From Firmicutes bacterium UBA1426 (lineage in GTDB: Bacteria > Bacillota > Clostridia > Peptostreptococcales > Anaerovoracaceae): DNA of 5,439 nt. The position numbers were made by a program, and so were the translations under genes. Numbering within the stretch: the first letter of the stretch is position 1; each line of letters starts with the position of its first letter. Below, piece by piece: positions 1-4,730 of the stretch. Under the pieces are notes generated by a model. It searched no databases. It was not told where the DNA came from and worked only from the letters and a program-made list of their open reading frames with translations. Where the stretch lies: the NCBI GenBank assembly GCA_002329675.1, contig DCUA01000172.1, positions 1 through 5,439 on the forward strand, read 5' to 3'.

Positions 1-35
1 CAGACCCCGTGGCTGCTTTTGAACCCACAGGGACA
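1..35 (-). repeat. Dispersed GC-rich repeat, single copy, inverted relative to the array at 1871-1955
   Basis: Read on the minus strand, these 35 bases match the plus-strand stretch 1876-1910 at 33 of 35 positions by direct comparison. Within the unit, CCCTGTGG can pair with CCACGGGG around a 12-base loop. One of the two differences between the copies falls in that stem and only turns a G-C pair into a G-U pair, so pairing is kept. The copy lies at the 3' end of fba, just as the array lies between two converging 3' ends. The repeat may continue past the left edge of the window. Confidence 0.85.
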
Positions 36-51
36 CACCTGTGGTTTTTTT
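25..51 (+). terminator. Intrinsic terminator reading rightwards, for a gene left of the window
   Basis: CCACAGG (25-31) and CCTGTGG (38-44) form a perfect 7-bp stem around a 6-base loop, followed at once by seven T residues (45-51). This is a textbook Rho-independent terminator on the plus strand, so a plus-strand gene probably ends just left of the window and converges on fba. On the minus strand the hairpin has no T-run after it, so termination of fba here would be weaker. The left arm overlaps the dispersed repeat at 1-35. Confidence 0.75.
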
Positions 52-57
52 ATAAGC

Positions 58-987
58 TTAACGCTTTCCGCTGGAGCCCAGCACGTTTTTGATCTTGTGC
101 TGTACCATAGCCTGTATGGCACTTCTGGCAGGGCCCAGATACTTTCTCGGATCAAAGTCTTCGGGGTGCTCGACTAAATAACGGCGGATTTCCGCTGTCA
201 TAGCTAGTCTCAGGTCCGTATCGATATTCACCTTACATACTCCGTATTTGGCTGCAGTACGGATCATATCCTCGGGAACACCTTTGGCGCCAGGAATATT
301 TCCTCCGTACTTGTTGCAGAGAGCCACAAATTCCGGCAGCACAGTAGAGGCTCCGTGAAGAACCAGAGGGGTATTTGGCAATAGTTTGCTGATTTTCTCA
401 AGACGTTCAAAATCCAGATAAGGATCGCCCTTGAATTTATAAGCACCGTGGCTTGTGCCGATGGCGATGGCCAGAGAGTCCACTCCCGTCCGCTCTACAA
501 ACTCCGCAGCTTCATCAGGATCCGTAAAGGTGGCAGAACGGGCATCTACCTTGATGTTATCCTCTATGCCTGCAAGCTTGCCCAACTCTGCTTCGACCAC
601 AACTCCCTTTGCATGGGCATATTCAACCACCTGCTTTGTAAGGGCGATGTTCTCCTCAAAGGGATACTTGGAACCATCAATCATTACTGAGGTAAAGCCG
701 TCATCTACACATTTTTTACAAATTTCAAAATCCTCACCGTGGTCCAGGTGAAGGCAGATATCCAGGCCCGTGTCGAGAATCGCTGCCTCTACCAGCTTGA
801 GCAAATAAGCGGGTCTTGCATATTTTCTGGCTCCTGCCGAGACCTGAAGAATAAGCGGTGCATCTTCTGCTTTTGCGGCGTCCACGATTCCCTGGATGAT
901 CTCCATATTGTTCACATTAAAGGCTCCTACCGCATAGTCGCTCTTTAGTGCCTTAGCAAACATTTCCTTGGAAGTAACGAAAGCCAT
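58..987 (-). CDS. fba: Class II fructose-1,6-bisphosphate aldolase
   Basis: Cytosolic zinc-dependent enzyme that splits fructose-1,6-bisphosphate into dihydroxyacetone phosphate and glyceraldehyde-3-phosphate in glycolysis, and runs in reverse in gluconeogenesis. The 309-residue product shows the class II signature LHLDHG (Asp82 as likely catalytic acid, His83 as zinc ligand), Glu134 in EAELG, GTSHG with zinc ligand His180, LHGAS with zinc ligand His211, and NIDTD (254-258) for phosphate binding. The segment at about 228-248 is longer than in the shorter Bacillus-type enzymes and resembles the roughly 310-residue clostridial form. An upstream in-frame ATG at 1002 exists, but the ATG at 987 is preferred: GAGGTGG lies 4 bases before it, and the product then begins MAFVTSKEMF as in the family. 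The gene is monocistronic as far as can be seen. Function is certain at family level; a ketose-bisphosphate aldolase with another sugar substrate is the only real alternative. Confidence 0.96.
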   Translation of the reverse strand: MAFVTSKEMFAKALKSDYAVGAFNVNNMEIIQGIVDAAKAEDAPLILQVSAGARKYARPAYLLKLVEAAILDTGLDICLHLDHGEDFEICKKCVDDGFTSVMIDGSKYPFEENIALTKQVVEYAHAKGVVVEAELGKLAGIEDNIKVDARSATFTDPDEAAEFVERTGVDSLAIAIGTSHGAYKFKGDPYLDFERLEKISKLLPNTPLVLHGASTVLPEFVALCNKYGGNIPGAKGVPEDMIRTAAKYGVCKVNIDTDLRLAMTAEIRRYLVEHPEDFDPRKYLGPARSAIQAMVQHKIKNVLGSSGKR

Positions 988-1015
988 AATACCACCTCGC
1001 ATTTCTTATCTGTAG

Positions 1016-1035
1016 TTGATCCAAATAATGATCAA
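1016..1035. promoter_or_regulatory. Perfect inverted repeat at the predicted fba transcription start
   Basis: TTGATC (1016-1021) and GATCAA (1030-1035) form a perfect 6-bp inverted repeat with an 8-bp AT-rich spacer. It sits immediately downstream of the fba -10 box and spans the expected start site and early leader. That is a classic place for a repressor operator, and the same bases could form a small 5' hairpin in the mRNA. The regulator is unknown; a 6-bp palindrome in AT-rich DNA can also arise by chance. Confidence 0.35.
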
Positions 1036-1040
1036 TAACA

Positions 1041-1068
1041 ATTATATAGTATCTGACCTAAATTACAA
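1041..1068 (-). promoter_or_regulatory. Probable sigma-A promoter of fba
   Basis: On the minus strand a perfect TATAAT (1046 down to 1041) lies 16 bases after TTGTAA (1068 down to 1063), a four-of-six match to the -35 consensus. Transcription would begin near 1034, giving a leader of about 47 bases before the fba start at 987. The -10 box is strong and the -35 weak, which would fit a regulated promoter. Confidence 0.55.
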
Positions 1069-1105
1069 AGGCTTTACAGGATAATCAATAAAAAGTTCAG
1101 ATGTG

Positions 1106-1525
1106 CTATTTATTGTCGGGATTTTTCATCATAGACAGAAACGGTCCCATTGCCGACATCATTTCATCCAGGTTCCCGAGGTTCTTGACTCCCGAGAGGG
1201 TGTTGGAAAGTGTGTCGACCTGGCGGCTGGGCTTCCCATCAGCCAAAAAACCTTTTACTGCTTCCAGTGACTCCTGAACCCTGTCGATAGAAGGCAGTTT
1301 GCCCTTTCGTTCCGGGACCCTCTGGACCTGATTGAGGTGGTTGATTTTCTCTATGGCATGGGTCATCGTTTGGAGGCGGTCCAGTGCCATCTCCATTTTG
1401 AAGGTATCGATGTAGGCTGGTCCTCTTGGTAGGCGAGGTGGGCGAATGCGTGGAAGGGGGGGCTTGCTCTTTCCGCCGGCGGGGCCCAGTGCCAGGATCA
1501 GGATGAGGATCAATGCAGGATTCAT
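1106..1525 (-). CDS. Small membrane-anchored protein of unknown function
   Basis: I do not recognise this 139-residue protein. Residues 3-15 are an almost pure Leu/Ile/Ala stretch, too short and too poorly bounded for a typical cleaved signal peptide but suitable as a membrane anchor. Residues about 19-36 are rich in Pro, Arg and Lys. The rest looks mostly helical and ends in a Met-rich amphipathic stretch, LDEMMSAMGPFLSMMKN (about 119-135). There are no cysteines and no recognisable enzyme motif. The start is well supported: GGGAGG lies 6 bases before the ATG at 1525. It is transcribed divergently from the 92-residue gene, with only 59 bp between the two starts, which suggests shared regulation. 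The coding case rests on the ribosome site, the orderly composition of the product and the packing of neighbours. It might be a structural or sporulation-related protein, but nothing in the sequence proves that. Confidence 0.75.
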   Translation of the reverse strand: MNPALILILILALGPAGGKSKPPLPRIRPPRLPRGPAYIDTFKMEMALDRLQTMTHAIEKINHLNQVQRVPERKGKLPSIDRVQESLEAVKGFLADGKPSRQVDTLSNTLSGVKNLGNLDEMMSAMGPFLSMMKNPDNK

Positions 1526-1584
1526 ATGTAACCTCCCAAAACCATAGTATAGACTATAATATGAAAGAAAGGGTGGTTATGTGT
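1526..1584. promoter_or_regulatory. Divergent promoter region of the two small genes
   Basis: This 59-bp gap must carry the promoters of both flanking genes if they are not read from outside. On the plus strand a perfect TATAAT (1555-1560) would start transcripts near 1567, just before the GGGTGG ribosome site. On the minus strand TATACT (1551 down to 1546) would start near 1539, just before GGGAGG. Neither has a convincing -35 box at normal spacing. The two -10 boxes sit around a short palindrome, ATAGT-ATAG-ACTAT (1544-1557), so polymerases on the two strands would compete, or one regulator could control both. Confidence 0.4.
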
Positions 1585-1863
1585 ATGGATTTGAATCAAC
1601 AGATGCTTTCAGATCTGGCAGCCCAGCTGGGATTGGAAGACAATGCGCAGTCAGCAGTTAAAGCAGCGGTGGATGTGGCCAACGATTACAAGAATAAGAA
1701 TGAGGATGTTCTGATCACGGAAATCCGGGAATTAAAAAAAATCATGAAAAACAATCCGGCTCAGTATCAAAAGCAAATAACAGCGATCAAAACACTGCGA
1801 TCAGTGATGAATCCGGAGCAACAAAGGCGGCTGGATAAAATGATCAGGCTGCTGGAGGAATAA
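1585..1863 (+). CDS. Small helical cytosolic protein of unknown function
   Basis: I do not recognise this 92-residue protein (MDLNQQMLSDLAAQLGLED...). It has no signal peptide, membrane segment or cysteine. It looks all-helical and highly charged, with Lys-rich stretches at about 34-38 and 50-55 and a basic amphipathic C-terminal helix (RRLDKMIRLLEE). In-frame ATGs lie upstream at 1513, 1561 and 1579. The ATG at 1585 is chosen because GGGTGG (1571-1576) is then 8 bases away and because the TATAAT at 1555-1560 would put the first two upstream of the transcript. The ATG at 1579, adding two residues, has the ribosome site too close. The gene diverges from the 139-residue membrane protein and may work with it. 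It ends in TAA next to the GC-rich repeat array. Confidence 0.7.
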   Translation: MDLNQQMLSDLAAQLGLEDNAQSAVKAAVDVANDYKNKNEDVLITEIRELKKIMKNNPAQYQKQITAIKTLRSVMNPEQQRRLDKMIRLLEE

Positions 1864-1870
1864 AAAAAGC

Positions 1871-1955
1871 GGGTCTGTCCCCGTGGGTTCAAAAGCAACC
1901 ACGGGGTCTGTCCCCACGGAGGCAAAAGCAGCCACGGGGTCTGTCCCCGTGGCTG
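1871..1955 (+). repeat. Tandem 33-bp GC-rich repeat, about 2.6 copies
   Basis: The heptamer GGGTCTG recurs at 1871, 1904 and 1937, an exact 33-bp period; each unit reads roughly GGGGTCTGTCCCCGTGG followed by a spacer containing CAAAAGCA. Two kinds of mutually exclusive hairpin are possible: CCCCGTGG/CCACGGGG around a 12-base loop (1879-1906), and GGGG/CCCC around TCTGT. The middle unit has CCCCACGG where the others have CCCCGTGG, so it pairs less well. A further copy lies inverted at 1-35. The array fills almost the whole gap between two converging genes. Repeats built on a GGGGTCTGTCCCC core are, as far as I know, dispersed in a number of bacterial genomes; copy number here cannot be judged from one window. 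Confidence 0.9.
1929..1955. terminator. Bidirectional hairpin terminator between converging genes
   Basis: Bases 1929-1939 and 1945-1955 form a perfect 11-bp GC-rich stem (CAGCCACGGGG / CCCCGTGGCTG) closed by a TCTGT loop. Read leftwards, for the MltG-like gene ending at 1959, the stem is followed by CTTTTG. Read rightwards, for the 92-residue gene, it is followed by GGTTTAGTTTGTT. Neither T-run is ideal, but the stem is very stable. It is the last unit of the 33-bp repeat array, so the repeat may itself serve as the terminator. Confidence 0.55.
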
Positions 1956-1958
1956 GGT

Positions 1959-2495
1959 TTAGTTTGTTATAATTCGGATGATCTCTGCCGGGGTGGCATT
2001 CGAAGGAATCTTGAAACTTCCTGCCTGTAGCCTTGTGTCCGCTCCCGCTGCAGCAACGGCATCATAGAAAACGTTCTTATCTGCGATTAAGCCTGAATCA
2101 ACGAGAAGTTGCGCAATATCACTGCCGGTAGCCCCGTACTCTATGTAGATGGATACCTGAGTTACCGACGGCTCACCTGTTGTCTGATCTCCGATATCTG
2201 TATTGGTGCCGCCTGTGTCCGTGCCAGGATCTGCAGGTTCATTCCCCGGGTCAGTCTCTATCGAGTCATCCGGTGTATCCTCGTCAGTATCCGTTTCCGT
2301 CGGGTCTAATACTGAGGTATCCGGAACCTCCGGTACGACCTCACCGCCGGGAGTCGTTAACTCGGCAGCCAGAGTTGCGGGGTATGCCATGATAGTATCG
2401 ATCCGGGATGTGATCAGGAAAGAGGCAGCTACCACGATAAGCAGCGCTATCAAAAGATCATTTTTATCATATATAAAGTCTTTAATTCTGTTCAT
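1959..2495 (-). CDS. Short MltG/YceG-like membrane protein lacking the catalytic domain
   Basis: The 178-residue product has three parts. A membrane segment lies at about 14-32 (LLIALLIVVAASFLITS), preceded by a basic/acidic cytosolic tail. From about 45 to 110 there is a low-complexity, strongly acidic Asp/Thr/Pro/Glu/Gly linker. Residues about 112-178 (VSIYIEYGATGSDIAQLLVDSGLI... LQAGSFKIPSNATPAEIIRIITN) match the pattern of the LysM-like N-terminal region of the endolytic murein transglycosylase MltG: a 'G.t...ia..L...glI' helix followed by 'l.aG.y.ip...t..eii..i'. The catalytic domain, with its active-site Glu, would follow and is absent, so lytic activity is not expected. I infer an envelope protein with the domain outside the membrane, possibly binding peptidoglycan or a division partner. 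GAGGG precedes the ATG by 9 bases. Automatic pipelines may call it MltG; that name would overstate its function. Confidence 0.85.
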   Translation of the reverse strand: MNRIKDFIYDKNDLLIALLIVVAASFLITSRIDTIMAYPATLAAELTTPGGEVVPEVPDTSVLDPTETDTDEDTPDDSIETDPGNEPADPGTDTGGTNTDIGDQTTGEPSVTQVSIYIEYGATGSDIAQLLVDSGLIADKNVFYDAVAAAGADTRLQAGSFKIPSNATPAEIIRIITN

Positions 2496-2533
2496 ATCGT
2501 TATACCCTCACAAAATACCTTCTCTTATGACTG

Positions 2534-2562
2534 AATATACCATAATTCGTGGGTTTTCTCAA
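2534..2562 (-). promoter_or_regulatory. Sigma-A promoter of the MltG-like gene
   Basis: On the minus strand TTGAGA (2562 down to 2557) and TATATT (2539 down to 2534) are separated by exactly 17 bases, each matching the consensus at five or four of six positions. The start would fall near 2527, giving a leader of about 30 bases that contains the GAGGG ribosome site. It is back to back with the promoter at 2595-2623. Confidence 0.65.
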
Positions 2563-2594
2563 ATTACATTTTGGTTACTTTCCCTTGATAGTTT

Positions 2595-2623
2595 TTGCCA
2601 ACACTATGCAAATGGTGTATAAT
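2595..2623 (+). promoter_or_regulatory. Strong sigma-A promoter placing the transcript start at the ATG of the pseudouridine synthase gene
   Basis: TTGCCA (2595-2600) is followed by a 17-base spacer and a perfect TATAAT (2618-2623). With the last T of the -10 box at -7, the first transcribed base would be about 2630, the A of the ATG of the next gene. There is no ribosome site between the -10 box and that ATG, only GTTTCA. The transcript is therefore predicted to be leaderless or nearly so. It probably drives the operon down to smpB. Confidence 0.75.
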
Positions 2624-2629
2624 GTTTCA

Positions 2630-3598
2630 ATGATTAAACTTGAGATTTCAGCAAATGAGGGGAACCAGCGACTGGATCGTTTTCTGAAGAAATACTATCG
2701 GAATGCACCCTTAAGCTATATCTATAAGCTGTTGCGAACAGGGGTAAAAGTCAACGGCAGGCGGGTAGCGCAGAACACCAGGTTAGTTGCGGGGGATCTG
2801 CTGACGATCGATATATCTGAGGAAGAGGAAAAAGCCTATCTGGCAAGGGAAAAACCCGGAACAATAAAGAGGCAGTTTCAAATCGCTTATGAGGATGAAA
2901 ATCTCCTTGTGGTTGAGAAACCTTTTGGCCTGCTTACCCATGGTACTATGGAGGAGGGAAGAGAAACCCTTGCAAATCAGGTCCTTGGCTATCTCATGGA
3001 TTCAGGCGCATACAGGCCGGAGCAGGAAAAAACCTTTGTTCCGTCACCTGTGAACCGGCTTGACAGAAATACCACGGGTCTGGTCATCTTCGGAAAGAAT
3101 GCAGAAGCGCTCAGGAGCCTCTCTCGTATGCTCCGGGAAAGAGGCTGCATAAGTAAGTACTACCTCACAGTTGTCCATGGTGAGATGAGAGAAGCCATGA
3201 TCCTTCGCGGGCGGATGGAAAAAGACACTGCGGCAAACAGGGTTGAGATAAGAGGAAGCGAGACTGCCGAAGGAAAGCCTATGGAGACCAGAGCCAGGCC
3301 ATTAAAAACCTCCAAAGGGTTTACTATGGTTGAAGTAGAGCTGATCACGGGAAGGACCCACCAGATTCGGGCGCAACTAGCGAAAGCGGGTTATCCCGTT
3401 GTGGGAGATCGAAAATATGGCGACTCAAAGGTGAATGCGAAGATGAGTAGGGACTATTCTCTCAAGGCTCAGTTTCTGCACGCTTCCCGGTTGGTCTTTG
3501 AAAACTGTCTGCCACCACTGGAATACATGAACAACAAAGAACTGCGGAGCCAACTCCCGCAACAACTCAGGAATATCGAAACGGGATTGTTTACATGA
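2630..3598 (+). CDS. RluC/RluD-family 23S rRNA pseudouridine synthase
   Basis: Converts specific uridines in RNA, most likely 23S rRNA, to pseudouridine. The 322-residue product begins with an S4 RNA-binding domain (about 12-62: QRLDRFLKKY... GVKVNGRRV). The catalytic domain follows: VVEKPFGLLTH (94-104), the active-site motif PVNRLDRNTTG with catalytic Asp145, SKYYLTVVHG (about 175-184) with the conserved Tyr, and GRTHQIRAQLAKAGYPVVGD (from about 241). The usual His before RLDR is Asn, a variant I associate with the clostridial members. The reading frame is open back to 2549, but homology to the family starts at MIKLEISANEGNQRLD, so the ATG at 2630 is chosen even though it lacks a ribosome site; the promoter just upstream explains this. 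Which uridine is modified cannot be told. It is the first gene of the probable operon. Confidence 0.93.
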   Translation: MIKLEISANEGNQRLDRFLKKYYRNAPLSYIYKLLRTGVKVNGRRVAQNTRLVAGDLLTIDISEEEEKAYLAREKPGTIKRQFQIAYEDENLLVVEKPFGLLTHGTMEEGRETLANQVLGYLMDSGAYRPEQEKTFVPSPVNRLDRNTTGLVIFGKNAEALRSLSRMLRERGCISKYYLTVVHGEMREAMILRGRMEKDTAANRVEIRGSETAEGKPMETRARPLKTSKGFTMVEVELITGRTHQIRAQLAKAGYPVVGDRKYGDSKVNAKMSRDYSLKAQFLHASRLVFENCLPPLEYMNNKELRSQLPQQLRNIETGLFT

Positions 3599-3629
3599 TA
3601 AGTTAGCTGACAATTTGAAGGAGCAATTT

Positions 3630-4160
3630 ATGGCACAAAAAAAGGATAACAGGCCGATTCGTGAAAAATATAGGATCTACTTTGCGGCCGGGATCACAGC
3701 ATGGATCATCTTCATGTTCATACACCCGGTAGGTATGACAGGAAATGCCATGAGCCCTACAATAGAAGAGGGTCAGATCGTTATGGTAATGAAGGATAAG
3801 TACAAAACCACCCCTCCGGAAGTCTTCTCAGTAGTCAACTTCCGCAGAGATTTTTCGGACATGGGAGAGGAAGATTCCAATAAGATACGGCGGGTTGTAG
3901 GCATACAGGGAGATACAATTGAAATCCGAAACGGAAAACTCTACCGGAACGGAGAGTTAGTAGATGAACCTTACGCAGTCGGTAATATGGAAGACGATGT
4001 TGCAGAGATCACATTGGAAAAAGGAGAGATTTTCGTACTCGGGGACAATCGGGAGGAGAGCCTTGACAGCCGCCATCTGGGGCCACTTCCAATGTCAGAC
4101 CTGCGTGGAACCTGCACCAGGATCCTGTGGCCCTTAAGTGAATGGGGTAACATAAAATAG
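3630..4160 (+). CDS. Type I signal peptidase homologue lacking both catalytic residues (predicted pseudoenzyme)
   Basis: The 176-residue product has the S26 signal peptidase layout: a short cytosolic tail, one membrane segment (about 16-34) and an outer domain. Box B reads GNAMSPTI (38-45): the fold-defining MxPT is intact, but the nucleophile position is Ala40 (codon GCC) instead of Ser. Box D reads KIRRVVGIQGD (85-95): the general-base position is Arg87 (codon CGG) instead of Lys. Lys85 is two residues away and could not easily replace it. Box E, GDNREESLDSR (138-148), is complete. The frame is intact, so this is not ordinary decay. I infer a non-cleaving protein that may bind preproteins or pair with the active paralogues downstream. 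AAGGAG (3618-3623) is 6 bases before the ATG; the TTG at 3615 is not used. It lies 31 bp after the pseudouridine synthase and 27 bp before the next peptidase. Family certain; loss of activity very likely. Confidence 0.92.
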   Translation: MAQKKDNRPIREKYRIYFAAGITAWIIFMFIHPVGMTGNAMSPTIEEGQIVMVMKDKYKTTPPEVFSVVNFRRDFSDMGEEDSNKIRRVVGIQGDTIEIRNGKLYRNGELVDEPYAVGNMEDDVAEITLEKGEIFVLGDNREESLDSRHLGPLPMSDLRGTCTRILWPLSEWGNIK

Positions 4161-4168
4161 GCAAGAAT

Positions 4169-4191
4169 AGGAGCAAATGAAAAAGAAATGA
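4169..4191 (+). promoter_or_regulatory. Ribosome site with a four-codon minicistron overlapping the start of the second signal peptidase
   Basis: AGGAG (4169-4173) is 14 bases from the peptidase ATG at 4188, too far for normal initiation, and only 3 bases from another ATG at 4177. That ATG opens ATGAAAAAGAAATGA (MKKK, stop), whose TGA overlaps the peptidase ATG as ATGA. Translation of the peptidase may depend on termination-reinitiation. Alternatively a one-base loss in the A-rich run has split an original MKKE-type start. No better in-frame start exists between the preceding TAG and 4188. Confidence 0.45.
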
Positions 4192-4700
4192 AGCTTTGGA
4201 TAAGAGATATAGCAATCGCTCTGGCGATCGGGTTGCTACTGACACAACTGATCAAACCCACTATCGTAAGAGAGCATTCTATGGAAGCCACACTACAAGA
4301 GTATGATTACATAATCCTCAACAGACAGGCATACTTATTTGGTGAGCCCAAAAGCGGTGACATCATCGTATTTCATACAGATCTGGTGCAAGCCAACGGA
4401 AAGGAAAAGCTGTTGATCAAGCGGATCATCGGTGTCCCCGGTGACAGCATATCCATATCCGATGGAAAGGTTTATCGAAACGGTGAGCCCCTGGATGAAC
4501 CTTACACCCTGGAGGGTTATACTGCATCTGAAATGGAAGAGATCATTGTTCCGGAAGACAGCCTTTTTGTAATGGGTGACAATCGTCAGAACAGTATTGA
4601 CAGCAGAGACAGCGCTGTTGGCTTTGTAAGCATAGACAAAATTTTAGGAAAAGCGACAATCCGGCTCTATCCCTTTGACAAGATAGGATTGCTCCGCTGA
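4188..4700 (+). CDS. sipS-like: Type I signal peptidase, Ser/Lys dyad present, box B proline replaced
   Basis: Membrane-anchored peptidase expected to remove signal peptides from exported proteins at the outer face of the membrane. The product has 170 residues: a membrane segment at about 7-23, box B VREHSMEATL with nucleophile Ser31, box C-like GDIIVF (57-62), box D LLIKRIIGVPGD with general base Lys78, and box E MGDNRQNSIDSRD (129-141). The catalytic pair is intact, so activity is likely. In box B the nearly invariant Pro of SMxPT is Ala34, which may alter the loop that positions the nucleophile. The size and single anchor are those of the Gram-positive P-type enzymes. It is much closer in sequence to the third peptidase than to the first and shares stretches of DNA with it. 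Start and ribosome site are unusual (see 4169-4191). It is the fourth-last link in a chain of closely spaced co-directional genes, 30 bp before the next. Confidence 0.93.
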   Translation: MKLWIRDIAIALAIGLLLTQLIKPTIVREHSMEATLQEYDYIILNRQAYLFGEPKSGDIIVFHTDLVQANGKEKLLIKRIIGVPGDSISISDGKVYRNGEPLDEPYTLEGYTASEMEEIIVPEDSLFVMGDNRQNSIDSRDSAVGFVSIDKILGKATIRLYPFDKIGLLR

Positions 4701-4730
4701 TCGCATTAGAACAAGACGGAAGGGACTAAA

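Noticed and set aside
264..446. 60-codon minus-strand open frame in another frame of fba
   Set aside because: Out of frame within conserved coding sequence, no ribosome site.
448..948. Plus-strand open frames of 69 to 98 codons inside fba
   Set aside because: They lie antisense to a highly conserved aldolase, lack good ribosome sites and give no recognisable protein.
988..1105. Riboswitch or T-box in the fba leader
   Set aside because: The predicted leader is only about 47 bases and shows no T-box or known aptamer motif; only a short inverted repeat is seen.
1513..1584. 24-residue N-terminal extension of the 92-residue protein
   Set aside because: It would overlap the divergent gene's start and its own promoter; the ribosome site fits only the ATG at 1585.
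1871..1955. CRISPR array
   Set aside because: The 33-bp period has no unique spacers: the whole unit repeats, it is palindromic, and no cas gene is nearby.
2203..2622. 139-codon plus-strand open frame opposite the MltG-like gene
   Set aside because: It is the complement of the repetitive Asp/Thr/Pro linker, whose codon pattern keeps the opposite strand open. Its product is Ser/Val/Gly low complexity, and the other strand has a clear promoter, ribosome site and domain match.
2549..2629. 27-residue N-terminal extension of the pseudouridine synthase
   Set aside because: The extension has no family match, and the sigma-A promoter at 2595-2623 lies inside it, so most of it would not be transcribed.
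3630..4160. First signal peptidase as an ordinary decaying pseudogene
   Set aside because: The frame is full length, has a good ribosome site and keeps box E and the MxPT motif; only the catalytic positions changed.
3971..4291. Minus-strand open frames of 106 and 78 codons across the first and second signal peptidases
   Set aside because: Antisense shadows of two well-supported family members; products lack recognisable features.
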